Positions 10,430-21,989 of a DNA stretch of 64,000 bases are shown here, piece after piece. Made by a program: the position numbers and the translations under genes. The DNA is taken from NCBI GenBank assembly GCA_036937835.1, contig CM072873.1, positions 19,589,001 to 19,653,000 of the forward strand. The letters run 5' to 3'. The notes under the pieces are model-generated. The model had not been told where the DNA came from and made no database searches. It saw only the letters and a program-made list of their open reading frames with translations. Position 1 is the first letter of the stretch, and every line of letters starts with the position of its first letter. Origin of the DNA: Pampus argenteus. Lineage: Eukaryota > Chordata > Actinopteri > Scombriformes > Stromateidae.

Positions 10430-10870
10430 GAAGTAGATGGGCGAGCCTCTCCTCACTTCAGCTGGAGAGAATTTGGAACATAATACCCTTGAAGCAGCTC
10501 AGCCAAACCTCAATGCTGATGGTGCATTTAGGCTGCCTCCCTCCATCGGGCTAGTGGATTGAGGTGTGAAGGGGGAGAGTTGTAGCCAGGCTTAAAAATT
10601 GGAGCGAAGTGCAGTTTTCTCCGTGGCCCCTGTGGTGTAGTGTGATTTACCGTCATCTTTAAATGGTGCTTTCAAACCGAGTGTGGAAATGTGTCAAAAT
10701 TTGGTCTCTGTAGGGATCTGGAAGGGAAAAAAATATCCTCACACTGATGTTTTTCCAGCAAAAATAAATTTGATAAGTATCTTAATTACCTTGAAATGAA
10801 ACCACGGCAGGTGCCAGTGAAGTCTAACGGCACATTTGCCACGAGTTATGTTAGAATTCAAAGAGAGGAA
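10430..10870. promoter_or_regulatory. Candidate regulatory elements (two adjoining blocks)
   Basis: A first block (about 10435-10600) is unique and balanced, with AGCTGGAGAGAATTTGGAAC. A second (about 10735-10860) contains AAATAAATTTGATAAG followed by CTTAATTACCTTGAAATG, a homeodomain TTAATTA-type core. Both look like non-coding conserved DNA; the boundary is approximate. Confidence 0.3.
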
Positions 10871-11895
10871 AAGAGACCTTTTGTGGTAATATTTCATAAA
10901 TAACAGCGTATTGCTTCAGAAGATCATGTAACATCACCATTTCAGTCAGTTTTATTCTCCGTCTTTGTGACAGTCGCTGAGGTCTCACTAATTCAGATAC
11001 ACATTTCCAGCATAATAACACCGCCTGTATATCTGATACAGTGCTCCAGTGAAACTTGTTATCCTCAGTTTGCAGGAGGAACCTAACTTTTCCCCAGTTT
11101 GCTGAATGTTTACAGCATTAATGGACAGATAAAGAAGAGCAGGAGTTGAACAGCCAGGGATTAAATCAATGGATTCTCCTTGGTGGTTTAGCATAGTAAG
11201 TGTAGACTTTGTATTGCTGTTATGGGGGAAGAGAAGCTTATAAGTAATGTCAAGCCGAGGCCAAATAATTGATCATTACTGTGCATATAGCAAAATCAAG
11301 GAATTTCATCATTTTTATTTTTATTTTTGCAATATTCAGGCTGTGTCGGGTTGAGGAAGTGATGGCTGCTTTCAGAGAATAGTGGAAGAAAAGTGGAGTC
11401 TTTTTTTTGTTTGTTTTTGTGATGTTGTTCGAGGTGCATCTGACACTTTTGTGATGTATTTCGGCAGTTTTATGGTTCACCAGAGACCTCTTTATTACGC
11501 GTCTTTGCTGAGCGCATCATACTGTAATCATAACTTAACCACAACGTTGGCCTAGCTTGGGACGGAAAGGAGGCTGTAACAGTTCGTGTAATGAAACACA
11601 AGACATTAAACTGTTTTTTTCCGCACAGATGAACAGCCTCTTCTCATCTAAATCCCAAAAGAAACATGCAAAGAAACACTTTAACTTGCTCGATTTCATC
11701 TGAGCATTGCGATCAATGTTTATCACCAAACTTGTTGGCCTGTTTTACCCCTGACGACGACAACAACAACACACATATACACACATACACTTTGTGCTAT
11801 GCCCAGCACATTCAGTGCAGTGTGATTATTCAGCCTTTCGTCAGCTGTTTGATTGCTTCTCTCAAAGGGCAAAGCCCTGCAGTAGCTTGCGTGCA
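10871..11895. other. Non-coding DNA, nothing recognised
   Basis: AT-rich with a T-rich run at about 11400-11420 and a CAA/CA-rich run at about 11760-11790. Frames here are short or driven by these repeats. Confidence 0.5.
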
Positions 11896-11899
11896 GGAT

Positions 11900-12310
11900 A
11901 ATTAGTGTTGTGATACTCAATAACCACGGGTGCCTGTCTGCAAGAACCCATAGGCCACTTTGGTCAGTTTGACTTGATGCACACCAAAGGAACTCGCACT
12001 CAGTGAGCCAATCAAGCGAATTATTGCAGGTTACAAGGGTTTTGATGATATATTTATGCAGCATATGTATGACAAGACTGCTGATTCTGTTACAGCAATA
12101 ACAGCCGCACCTTCCATCTGCTGAATAGTCTGATTTATATTCTGTGGAGGCCAGAAACTTCCCAGGATGTAATAAACAAAACATTGTCATCTGATCACTT
12201 TTCACACGCTTGGTTAATTAGATTTACCTCTCTCGTACAGTGTTTGAGTTTAATTGTAGCTCATTATTCGGGAAGTGAATTTCATAAACTGGATTAATCA
12301 AGAAATAACT
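11900..12310. promoter_or_regulatory. Strong candidate enhancer-type element
   Basis: About 400 bases of unique AT-rich sequence with CCAATCA (12008-12014), GCGAATTATTGC next to it, GATGATATATTTATGCAGC near 12044, and TTAATTAG (12214-12221). The minus frame of 160 codons across 11723-12205 is not credible as a gene because it begins with no context and ends in a valine run from a GTT/CAA repeat. The cluster of PBX- and homeodomain-like cores suggests a developmental enhancer. Confidence 0.4.
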
Positions 12311-12476
12311 AAAGATGTTTATTTTTTTGTGTGTAAGCTTTTCAGAAAACAAAGCCTCTCGTGTGCATTTGAGCATCTTGTCTCTGCCAGTTGCTATTTT
12401 TGGTACCTACTGACCAAACAGCGTCGCCACACGCAACACGTGTGTCAATATTTGACCGTGTTCCACCAGAAGACTA

Positions 12477-12504
12477 AAAAATAAATAAATAAATAAATAA
12501 ATAT
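12477..12504. repeat. (AAAT)n microsatellite
   Basis: About seven AAAT units in direct succession. Confidence 0.95.
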
Positions 12505-12699
12505 TTGTTTGTGGGCCAAACAACAGATTAAAAAACAACGTTTAAAGATGATTTCTACAGAGGATGTTGAATCACGGATTTATTTCAACGATACTTTCAA
12601 ACATAATAAAAGATTAATGATTTATTTCATATGCTTTAAGTTTAGACATTTTATTCGCTGAACAGAAAGTGAAACGCGCTCACAGGTCAGTGTGTTGTG

Positions 12700-12915
12700 T
12701 CCACTTCGGTTCGCGGGGACGAATTTGCATGGTGTGATTAGGTGATCGACATATTTCTCTGACATCCTCGTGTCAGGCAGCACATTTGCAAAGTCTTTGC
12801 AGGCCTTAATGAATATTGAGTGTTCTATCTCTTTTGCCTTCCAATTAATGAATAGATGTTGGTAATTATTTGACCAATGCCTCTCTCTCATGACATGTCC
12901 CATATCCATCACTAA
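12700..12915. promoter_or_regulatory. Strong candidate enhancer-type element
   Basis: TTAATGAATA occurs twice in direct orientation, at 12806-12815 and 12845-12854, and is followed by GGTAATTATT (12861-12870). Three homeodomain-type cores in 65 bases, within unique sequence, is a typical conserved non-coding element pattern. The target gene is unknown. Confidence 0.42.
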
Positions 12916-13061
12916 GTTAAAAATAAATTAAAATCAATACAGCCGGCAGACTCTTAGGACAGTGTCAGTGCTTCCTATGGAGGGACCCATGCAGGTCTGA
13001 ATAACAACTATTGATCCTCCTTGAGGAATATTCTCTTTTATCACCTCCCCTCCTCTATATG

Positions 13062-13092
<31 letters not shown>
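13062..13092. repeat. (CA)n microsatellite
   Basis: About 13 CA units with an ACATAC interruption at the 3-prime end. Confidence 0.95.
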
Positions 13093-13578
13093 AAGACAAG
13101 TGTTTCTTTTCCCTCTTCTCTCGTAGTTACATACATTGGCAGGCGCTGACAAAACCTCATCTTGTTTGTTCTTATCACCGTACCCCGTGATAAAGGATGC
13201 AAAAAGATCGGAAAGTCGAAAAGAAAAAAGAAAAAGGAAGAGCTGTAGCCGATAAAAACTGGCACGGCTGTGATTTATATTTCAAACAACTCCCTCTCCC
13301 GTCTCTCTCTCCCCCTCTGTCCCCTGTGTGAAGAAAGGTAGCCGTTGTGTAAACAGCTTCTTGAAAAAACAAATGGTTCCCCTAAATTGTTGTAAAGAGC
13401 CGTGGCAGCTCGATCCGACTTGGAGGCCCAGGGAGAGAGGGGACGGAGAGATAACGTGTGTCAGCAAACATTGACTGGGCTTTATCACAATGAGGTTTCT
13501 GTGTTGGAGAAGCTAGAGGCAGAGCGGCTAATCGTCCTCCACAGAGAGCACACATTCCTACAGGTCAGAGCTCAGGGT

Positions 13579-13580
<2 letters not shown>
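13093..13580. other. Non-coding DNA, nothing recognised
   Basis: Contains an A/G-rich stretch near 13219-13242 and CTCTC-rich sequence near 13289-13320. Four overlapping frames on both strands are unrelated to any family I know. Confidence 0.5.

Positions 13581-13582
<2 letters not shown>

Positions 13583-13618
<36 letters not shown>
13583..13618. repeat. (TG)n microsatellite
   Basis: Eighteen uninterrupted TG units. Confidence 0.97.
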
Positions 13619-13621
<3 letters not shown>

Positions 13622-13889
13622 AAGGACTTTCAGTGTGTTTATGCTCAGGCTGATTTGGCGACTAAGAGAAAAAGCTGCAGTTTTTTATTTTTTTCTTCTC
13701 GTCTCTACACTAACTTTGCATAACTGTGACCTGCGATAAGCCTGACGGAAAAGCATTGTCTGCAGTTATAACTGTGATGACTATTTGTTTACCCTTATCT
13801 AAACTGCATGATAAATCACAGACAAAAAGTAACATCTGGTGTAGTAGGAGTCGAAGAGGAGAGGAGCACGGTGTGTATGTGCCTCTTTT

Positions 13890-13890
13890 T

Positions 13891-13921
<31 letters not shown>

Positions 13922-13922
13922 G
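13890..13922 (+). repeat. (TTG)n trinucleotide microsatellite
   Basis: About ten TTG units between T runs. It reads as poly-leucine on plus and poly-threonine on minus, which explains two frames over it. Confidence 0.95.
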
Positions 13923-13924
13923 TT

Positions 13925-14460
13925 TTTCTTTTTTAACACAGGGGTCACTCTCAGCTGCTGGGGAGTGGGTGAGAGTTTACTACTCAAGGATAGAACAGGG
14001 AATTAAGTTTCACACAAGCATGAAGGGGGTTTACTCTCTTAACAAATGACATCTGAGGCGAAGGCACACTAAAAGCACTCAGGGTGATTCCGCTTCAGCT
14101 GTGAGGTTAGCCCGAAGGCATCTTTTCATCTCGGTTCACGACTCGGGAGTTTTTGCCCCATGTGTCTCTTTAAGTTTTTTTTCTTCTAGGCCACCAGTTC
14201 TGCACCGTTTCAAACCTCAGCACAATAACACCAAGTCTGATCCTGAGCCACAAACACCCGACACACCAAGGCTGCAGTTCCAAATCCTTGCCAACAGATG
14301 TCAGCCTTTCCAGTTGATTTCCTTGAAAACGTTGGTTTGGGAAAAACATTGCTGTCAGTGCCTTCATATCTAAAGCCTCAAACATGCACTGAGATTTAGA
14401 ATTAGCGGTGCAGAGGACATGCTGGTCCCAGATTTACTTTGATATACATCATGTATGTTA
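13925..14460. other. Non-coding DNA, nothing recognised
   Basis: Unique sequence between the TTG repeat and the SINE. Frames overlap on both strands without recognisable products. Confidence 0.5.
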
Positions 14461-14464
14461 ATGT

Positions 14465-14735
14465 GATTCTTTATTGATCCCTCAAGGGAAAGTCTCTTTT
14501 TGCATCGGCCCCTCTGGGGAGGTCAGAGAGCGGGGTCAGATACAGCATCACCCCCCTCCCTCCCCTCCACCTCACCCAAAGCTGGTAGGAACCCTGCGTC
14601 TTGTTCAATGACACTTCATCAGGGTGAATGTGTCCTGACATCGGGGTTTGAACCCTGCTCATGTGATTGAAAAAAAAAACAAAAACAAAAAACCCCCCTC
14701 TTGATTGATTATGCCACTGTGTCACCCCAGTCGTT
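14465..14735 (-). mobile_element. tRNA-derived SINE copy, minus strand
   Basis: Read on the minus strand, it starts with an A-box-like TGACACAGTGGC (complement of 14713-14724). It continues to a B-box-like GGGTTCAAACC (complement of 14645-14655) and then AAGTGTCATTGAACAAGACGC (complement of 14596-14616 less the last base), resembling the GTGTCCTTGAGCAAGACAC segment of widespread teleost SINEs. It ends near GGGATCAATAAA, the complement of 14470-14481. A-rich insertion (about 14670-14695 on plus) separates the A and B boxes by 57 bases, longer than usual. The copy is diverged and probably dead. The exact family was not assigned. Confidence 0.65.
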
Positions 14736-14864
14736 CAGGGAAATGAAAAACAACAACAACAACCACAGGTAGTGAATGTTGTTGTACAGTGTGTTACAAG
14801 CTGGCATGTGTTCCCTTAAAAAAAATATTGCTATTCACTCTTTGCATTGCATAATGACAAGCGT

Positions 14865-14965
14865 TTAATCCTGTTTAGCCGTCAGGCCTGCGATAACTCC
14901 TGGGGAATCGCTGCTATCCTTATCGTATTTATCCAGTGATGACAGATTAGTGGGCGTTAAATGCA
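14865..14965. promoter_or_regulatory. Possible regulatory element, weak
   Basis: Unique block with GCGTTTAATCCTGTTTAGCC (14861-14880) and GATGACAGATTAG (14939-14951), the latter joining a MEIS-type TGACAG core to an AT core. Confidence 0.27.
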
Positions 14966-15039
14966 CTTCACATACAGTAGACATCGCCACGGATTGGTAC
15001 AGCCAGTTTCGGAGAGGGTGGGCTTAGATGCAGAGTGTC

Positions 15040-15055
15040 AAAAAAAAAAAAAAAA
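15040..15055 (+). repeat. Poly(A) run of 16
   Basis: A homopolymer in unique sequence. No retrogene body was recognised upstream. Confidence 0.9.
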
Positions 15056-15154
15056 GATGAATGGAAATCCACTCGCTGAGCTGGCTGCATACTGGAACAA
15101 GATAATTCTTGGCAATAAGTCTCACAGTGAACAGTGTAATAATTCAGCAGCAAT

Positions 15155-15191
<37 letters not shown>
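15155..15191. repeat. (CA)n microsatellite
   Basis: About 18 CA units, nearly perfect. Confidence 0.97.
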
Positions 15192-15194
<3 letters not shown>

Positions 15195-15436
15195 ATAGAT
15201 AAATGTAGTGTACCCAGTTACTGCTGTATCTGAAAACTACTGCTAGGAAACTAATATAGTTTGCAGCATTATCCTTTTTGATTCAGAAATATCATCTAGC
15301 ACATTTCCCATGCACATATTTCAGTGGTTTGTATTATATACTGTTGGTTTTGCATGCTGCGAGGGTTTAAAAAGTTCCAGCATGGAATTGTGTGCTTATG
15401 ATGTTGAATTACTATGAAAAAGCTGTTGGGATAATG

Positions 15437-15450
15437 CTCACACACACATG

Positions 15451-15485
<35 letters not shown>
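15437..15485. repeat. Interrupted (CA)n microsatellite
   Basis: CA run broken by a TGCT-like interruption near 15449, then about 17 clean units. Confidence 0.95.
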
Positions 15486-15488
<3 letters not shown>

Positions 15489-16660
15489 GTAGCTGAGTGT
15501 GCTGGGTGAGCCTGTTCCTTCCAGGCAAGGGCTTGTCTGAGAATCTAAGAGGCAGGCAGGAAGGCACAAGGTGGAGACCTCTTCAGATCTGGCTGCTATT
15601 AACAGTCTTGTGATCTGCTCATGTTTACCTACTCTCACAACACTGGTACTTGGGGCTGTGTGGAGCATGGGACGCGGGGCCCGGCCCCTTTGAAGTGAAG
15701 TTGATCCCTCAGACTACGCTCTTGGTAATTGCACCTTCTCTTCTCTTTGACACCCCCCCCTCCTCCCCTCTCCATCCCCCCCTTTACCTTCCCTTTTTTC
15801 TATTTTTTTTTCTTTCTCAGAGGATGCAGATGGGGAGCTTTTAATATGATTGTATGCCTCCTCATATGTCTTTGCTCTGATCTGATGGAAATAAAAAAAG
15901 ATTTATATTGAGGGATTTTCATTAGACACAGATTATCAGCATTGCTGATACTGTTTTTATACTGTACTCACTTCTCTGCTGCTGTAGGGCTAAAAAAACG
16001 CATCTTCCTTCTATAATTCACTCACTACCAGATTTAAATTAACATAATTGAAAAGTGGAAGCAAGAATAGACGAAGCATAAAATGTCCATGTTAAGCATC
16101 AGATGACAAAAAAAAGGCATTTTGTTTGTGCATTTACTGTCGATAAAGTAGCTGTAATGACATTTGATTTGAATTTTTTTTGTTGTTGTTTTTTCAGTGA
16201 TGTTTACTCCATCCTCTGTCACTGATGTGCGCTGTGTTCAGTGGTGTGTGCTGTGGAACACCTGTGTATTGTGTAATTACTTTGATTATACCTACTACGA
16301 GCAGTCTGGAGAGAGAGACGGTCCAATTTAATATGCAGCGAATTACAATTCTCACTGAAAACAAGAGAGAGAAAAAAAATAAAATATTTGATCAGTGGAG
16401 TGATATTCATATGGTTACATGCTGTGAGTTTGTGTGTGTGAATATAATAAGCAACAGGGATGCATATTGGACTGTGAAGTTGGAGGCTCGTACTTTCCCT
16501 TCGCTTTTGATCAGTTTTGCTGTGATGGCCATTGGTCTGCATCCAGACATGTGACAGTCCAGGGGGCCTCATTGGTGATGTCTGCTCTCCCACAAGATGC
16601 CAGGTGCCTGATTCGGAACAAATGCTCACAAACAGAAACACAAACACACCAGAGGGACCC
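15486..16660. other. Non-coding DNA, nothing firm
   Basis: Includes a C/T-rich tract (about 15735-15820) that ends in a splice-acceptor-like TTTCTTTCTCAG at 15820, without a convincing exon after it. The 142-codon minus frame at 16219-16647 and the overlapping plus frames are unrecognised. Confidence 0.5.
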
Positions 16661-16661
16661 C

Positions 16662-16693
<32 letters not shown>
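16662..16693. repeat. Compound (GT)n(AT)n microsatellite
   Basis: About eight GT units passing directly into about eight AT units. Confidence 0.95.
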
Positions 16694-16925
16694 GCATCTG
16701 TGTATTCCTACCTTTGACTGAGGGGAAGGGGAAGGATGGCAGCTATTGAACTGCGTTGAAGTAGAACGAGCAGCCATGGGCATCTCCCGGTTCATGACGC
16801 TAGTCAGAAAACTGACAAGCCAAAGCTGCTTTTTATTCTGCAGCTACAATGTAAATGGAGCTCCCGTCTGTCCCGCCTCATGCAATCACCCCGAACCCGC
16901 TAACTGCACAGACAGTGGTTCTGAT

Positions 16926-17038
16926 TCCCTCTCTTTCTCTCTCACTTTCTCTTCTTCCTGTCTGTCTCCAGCAGTCTTTTTATACTCTCTCTCTCTCCCT
17001 CTCTGTCTCCCTGCCTCTCTCTCTCTCTCTCTACTGCT
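16926..17038 (+). repeat. (CT)n-rich low-complexity tract
   Basis: Repeated CTCTCT and CTCC units on plus, generating serine/leucine frames that are artefacts. Confidence 0.85.
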
Positions 17039-17039
17039 C

Positions 17040-17700
17040 CCCCTTGTCTAGTTAGAGGGCAGATATACCTTTCTTGCCAGACAGGAGAAACCTATACTTT
17101 ATCACTGCCACATATGGGGAAAGGTATTTTCTCCCAAGGGGGAAACTGGCATGCAATTATAATGTTCTACCTGCCCCAAACATCCTTCACAAAAATATAT
17201 AGCATCCTGTTTTTGACTTACATGAGTTTATGATCTTTTACACGGTGCCACAGTGTTGCTCGTCTACTGCGCGTGTTTTCCCTTTATGTCTCCTTATGGT
17301 TTATTTACTCAACTTACGCAACGTGTAAAGGCTTTTTTTAAACTGACCTGCAGCTTTTAGTTTTCACCAGCTGTGAAGAGTTTGTCATTTCAAGACAAAA
17401 AGCAGTGACAGTCAAAATAAATGCCGTTCCAGGACAAGATGGATCGAATACGGCTTTTATAATTAAAAATATTCAAAGACTCTTCAAGCCGGGTTTACAT
17501 CTGAACAATGTGGCCTTCGGTTTCATGTGTGTTTTATCCGTATAAATATTCTCACAGAGATAGTGCAAACACACCTGTGATTAGTTGGAGTAAATTGCAG
17601 ACAAATAAATTGAACAAGTAAATGCACAAAATTACAGATGACAGCACTTTGAGATGTCTGGAAGCAGTTTGGAAACTCTGCACGCTGCTGCAGTGTGCCC
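17040..17700. other. Non-coding DNA, nothing recognised
   Basis: AT-moderate unique sequence with no cluster of recognisable motifs. Confidence 0.5.
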
Positions 17701-17880
17701 CGTCATCCTAGCCAGCTCTCTACCATCAGAGTGGTAAAAGTGGGACAGATGTTGAGGGTTAAAGAGGCCCCGGCAGGATTTTGAGAATTATGGTTTTGGC
17801 AGGAAGAGCGGGACAATAAAGGGAGGAGACAGAGAGGCCAGAGTTCTTCCTACACTACACCTGACCCGATCCTGCACTGG
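17700..17880. promoter_or_regulatory. Possible regulatory element, weak
   Basis: Unique block around GATTTTGAGAATTATGG (about 17777) with ACAATAAAGG near 17812, a SOX-like ACAAT core. Low motif density keeps confidence low. Confidence 0.22.
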
Positions 17881-18109
17881 AACCTGTTCAACTTCATCGC
17901 ATATGAAAAAAAAAAGATGACCTTTGTCGTGCCCGACACTAATTAACATTTACATTTGGACTATATGACGCATGAGAATGTGAAGAGAGATAAGGCTTCC
18001 AAATGCCGGTGAAACCGCGGAGGAGTGTGGAGGTTTTAAACATTAAAGAGGCGCTTGTGTAAAATAACATCCCCCTTGGAAAGATGGAGGAGTGGAGAGC
18101 TTCAAAGTG

Positions 18110-18245
18110 AGAAGAGATAAAAGTGCATTCTGAAGTGTCCGGTTATCAATTCCTGATTCATTGAGGGATTGGATCAATAACTGTCCTCTTAAATTTCAGG
18201 AGCCTTTGAAGTGAGCAGTGGGGTTACAGTAGACGTATAATACTG
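18110..18245. promoter_or_regulatory. Possible regulatory element
   Basis: GGTTATCAATTCCTGATTCA (18141-18160) is followed by GGATTGGATCAATAAC. The outer parts are roughly inverted copies around GTTATYRAT/ATYRATAAC. PBX-like GATTGG and ONECUT-like ATCAAT cores are visible. Confidence 0.28.
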
Positions 18246-20595
18246 CATATTCTGTTTTCCTTGAATTGAGGCTCCGCAGATTTAATAACAGCGAATATTC
18301 AACTTCACAGTTTATGTTGCCTTCAATCCAACATCAGTTGCTTCAGTTTGGATGTCTGGTTTGAGTTTAAGAATTTCATTAAATTCATAGTAATAGAAAT
18401 GGATGCTCTAGGTTTGACTGATGCACTGTATAACTTTTCTTTGGAGGAAAGGCGATGTTTTGTCAGATTGGTATTCGAGTTACCGTCGGATGCTGCATAA
18501 TTGTAGGCTGCAGCTGCCAGAGCACGGCAGACCTTGCATTGGTTTTACATTTCATGAGAGTTTGCATACGCGATGTTTCTTCAAGTGGAAAATTGTTTTC
18601 TGCGTGATGCCAACAGGTGGACTCATTAGAGAGTCAACATAATCATGGCAATCATTCGTCTCCGCAATTAGAAATATCGATCATTTACATATTATCCCGA
18701 GTTTATTGTTTTACCCAATAATGTAAATCTAAAGCCAAACATCTGTAGTAAACAGCTTTCTGGACTGGTGTTATAGACTAGAGACTAGCGACTGTTTGAG
18801 TTATTGTATGTCTCCATCAACATATATATATATTCAGTTTATTTTCACCCAAAGAAAAAGTCCAAATGAAAAGCAACTTCTGACAATATTGTTTGTGGAA
18901 TAACTGCTGTTGAATTTTTCATACATTTGTCAGCACTGTGAGTGCCAAAAACAAAATACTATTCACCTTAAAAGTACTGTCTCAGAGGTGGATATATATC
19001 TTTGCCTTTGGCACGTAAAGTCAAAACTATCTGCATGGCTACGTGCATCACCGCTAAATAAGAAAATTCTTTCTTTAATAGTATTTTTTTGCGAACTGAC
19101 CCTTTAATGATTAGATTGGACAGATGACTCTTGGAGTTAATTCATGAATGATGACTCTGAATCTTTATTTGAGAATGTTTTGCTTATTTTAAGCACAGAT
19201 ATCATTCCAGATGATGGGAACTAGTTTATTATGTGAATGTAGAATATGAACTCTGACCTCGCCACTCCCCACAAGGAAGTGGCTACACTACACACTACAC
19301 AACAACGTGGCTCATAGTGTTGTTGGTCGATGTGTGTTTAACTAGTTCAGTGCTCTTATTGTGAAGTAGCAGCAGCAGGAAATGCTCTGGAGGATGAACA
19401 GTGAAACCACGAGGTTGTCATTAATAACACAACAATTCACAACAATGCACTCATTGTTTCCTGTGATGCAATTTGAATTCCTGTGCAGAAATGGCAGCTG
19501 CGGGGTCTGAAGCCAAGAAATTGTACCAACAAGACAGTTTAGTGTAAAGGAACTATTCTTATTCTGTCCTGATGAGTACTGTTGTTGTGGTCTGGACAGC
19601 CAGAGGTCGAGTCTCCGTGTCCAATCACCATTTCTGTCTTCCAACCCCAACAGCTTGCAGATGTTGACCAAGGCTAAAGGTTGGTTTAGGGCATTTTAGT
19701 TCACTGCACTTTGTTGTCTACCTCTCACTTTACGTAGCAAACCTCTCTGGTTTAGCCTCCCAGGTCAACCACACAACACTGACTCGCTCCCAGCTTGTCA
19801 ACGTGTCAGGGTGCATGCAGGCGTGCTGGCGAGGACGGAAGGGCCGAGGCGAGGAGAGAGACAGGCACATGAAAGGCTTGCATGTTGGGAAGATGGTCGT
19901 TGAAGATGGCCCTCTAAAACATTGTTCACATTATGCTCTGCCTGGAGAAAAAAGGCAGTCCAGTGGAAATGAAATGACCCCTCTGGACCTGCTGTCATGT
20001 GACATCTTTGTTTTCCAAGCCTGCTATCCAACCAGTATCTCAGCAGCATGAATGCATGTCTCTTAATCTATTTTCTTTTATTGAAACACACACACACACT
20101 TGACAGTTATGGATCATCATGTAAATGTTCCCATAGAAACAATGCGCATCCTGCATTTTATTGCATCTTAAGTATAATCTCAACATGTCTAAGCAGACGC
20201 ATTAAAACCGTTCTCACAACAAGTCCTGTCATCCTGCCTGAACAGAAAACGTTTTCAGCGTCACATCACATGAGGAAAAGAGACACCACACCATTAAAAA
20301 AAGAACAAATCCTTTACAATAATGAAAGAAACAAACTCTGCTCTTGTTGTGGGCGTAAGCAGGGTTTCGAATCGTGTGAAGATTTTCACCACAGGGAAAA
20401 ACAAACCAGCCTTTTTTCCTTTTTTTTCTTTTTTTGAGGTTCGTTTAAACTTTCGCCATAATAACTTCTGGCCTCTCATTTACACCGACAGTCACGCGCA
20501 GCACAAACAGATGTTGTCCTGGCCAGTAGGGACAGATGTACTGGTGGACCTCAACCAACGTGTCCCCTCTTTCCATACAGTTTAGGTGACTGTCC
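18246..20595. other. Long quiet non-coding interval
   Basis: AT-rich sequence with a short TATATATATA run near 18822 and no microsatellite of note until a short CA run near 20090 and T-rich sequence at 20411-20436. Frames of 60-129 codons are scattered on both strands and resemble no family. Nothing else was recognised. Confidence 0.5.
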
Positions 20596-20599
20596 AAAC

Positions 20600-20720
20600 A
20601 GGATTAGTGCCAGCTTTAAAGTGTCAAAGCAATTACAACAGTGACATCAGCGTGGTTTGGGGGGTTATGGCTGATGGAGTGTAAATGTCTGTGGAGATGA
20701 ACGCCTACGAGCTCTTAGTT
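20600..20720. promoter_or_regulatory. Possible regulatory element, weak
   Basis: Contains GTCAAAGCAATTACAACAGT (20623-20642), with a homeodomain CAATTAC core next to a CAAAG core, and then GTGACATCAGCG, a CRE-like site. Confidence 0.27.
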
Positions 20721-20875
20721 GTCACCGCCCACCCTCCAGTTCCATCTGCTCCTCTGTCTGATGCCTCAGATTGGCCTTTTCCTTTTACAAAGGATGCACC
20801 AGCCCGTCAGAGTCGTGGCAGTTTGAGCTGCTGGTTAGATTAAAGATGGTCGTTAGTCATCTTCAGTGCTTTTAA

Positions 20876-20896
20876 TTTTTTTTTTTTTTTTTTTTT
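20876..20896 (+). repeat. Poly(T) run of 21
   Basis: Uninterrupted T homopolymer. A reverse-oriented retroposon tail is possible, but no body was recognised. Confidence 0.92.
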
Positions 20897-20899
20897 AGC

Positions 20900-21370
20900 T
20901 TCGCAGGTGCTAACAGCCTTCTCTTATCTGATTGATGAGACAAATATATGCTTGGATTCAACACATTATGCAGTAAAACCTTTGTACTATTAATAAAACA
21001 GCCAGGAATGAATAAAATACCGAGGAAAAAAATCACCAATTAAAATCTTAAATATGTGCTAATCTCCAGCTGTACATTGACTCGCAGCATATAATGCTCT
21101 CACAGATTGCTGAATATGCCCCTTTTTTCCCCTCTCCTCTTCCCTCTATGTTAATTTAACGTACTTAAACATCACAAATTGAAGCATTCCTTGATATATT
21201 CTGATTCTGTGGGGGGAAGTAAGTTCATCAGCTGATGATAAATGAATCGATGAAAAAAATGTACCTTGAGTGTCCTGGACAAATACATCCATAAGCCACT
21301 TACGTAGATAAGCTAAGTGGCAAACCTTACTCACTCCTTTTAATATGCCTCACTGGTGCTCAGAGAAAGA
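20900..21370. other. Non-coding DNA, nothing recognised
   Basis: AT-rich unique sequence without a motif cluster. Confidence 0.5.
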
Positions 21371-21374
21371 GGGA

Positions 21375-21540
21375 ACGCAGTACAGATATGACGTACCCTC
21401 TTGCTCCCCCTCATTAATCTTAATAAAACAATTGACCCCTGAAAAGCTTATTCCTGCCCCAGACCATTAGGCTGCATGACCGAGGCTTTAAATATTAAGC
21501 AGGCTTTGTAAAATTTGATAAAATGTTTAGCAAATGGCAT
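21375..21540. promoter_or_regulatory. Possible regulatory element
   Basis: Unique block with CATTAATCTTAATAAAACAATTGACC spread over 21411-21436, i.e. TAATCTTAAT, SOX-like ACAAT and homeodomain CAATTG cores, then CTTTAAATATTAAGC near 21485. Confidence 0.3.
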
Positions 21541-21985
21541 AAGGCGCGGTGCACTTATGGACGTTTTCTCTTACCCTCGCGTTGTAAATGATAGATATGT
21601 TTTTATTAGGCAGAATGCTGTTTTAAGCAGCATTGTGGTATTGATATTTGCCTTCAGCGTGCATGATTTAAGACGGCAGATACGTGCATCAGGCTTTTAC
21701 CTCTCACAACTATCTACTCTGACATAATCCTGCAGTTGATTTTCATAATTTAAAAAGACAGAGCTTCACTACTGCGCTGCTACTTTCTCGTCTGTGTAAC
21801 TCTGCACTATTTTTTTGCCCCTTTGCCCCTTCATACTGCAGCGACGGAGCACAGCACACCACACAATATACAGTAATTTGTCTCTGATTAAAATTTCTGC
21901 TGAGCTTTGAAGCCCATACTGGTGTTCTGTGCTGAAGTGGTCTTCCTTGTCTGGTAAAAATTGAAAGCCTTTTCATCTCAGAGGG
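21541..21985. other. Non-coding DNA, nothing recognised
   Basis: Open frames at 21515-21727 (plus) and 21743-21976 (minus) show no recognised domains. Confidence 0.5.
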
Positions 21986-21989
21986 CTTA

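Noticed and set aside
11723..12205. 160-codon minus frame
   Set aside because: Ends in a valine run from a GTT-type repeat and lies across an AT-rich, motif-dense block; no domain or splice context.
15805..15911. Strong acceptor-like pyrimidine tract plus CAG
   Set aside because: The following frame is short, AT-rich and unrecognised; CT-rich tracts in this DNA give many such sites.
16219..16647. 142-codon minus frame with plus frames opposite
   Set aside because: Unrecognised, overlapped by three frames on the other strand, next to a GT/AT microsatellite.
20360..20375. B-box-like GGTTTCGAATC suggesting a tRNA or SINE
   Set aside because: No A box at a suitable distance and no cloverleaf or SINE body.
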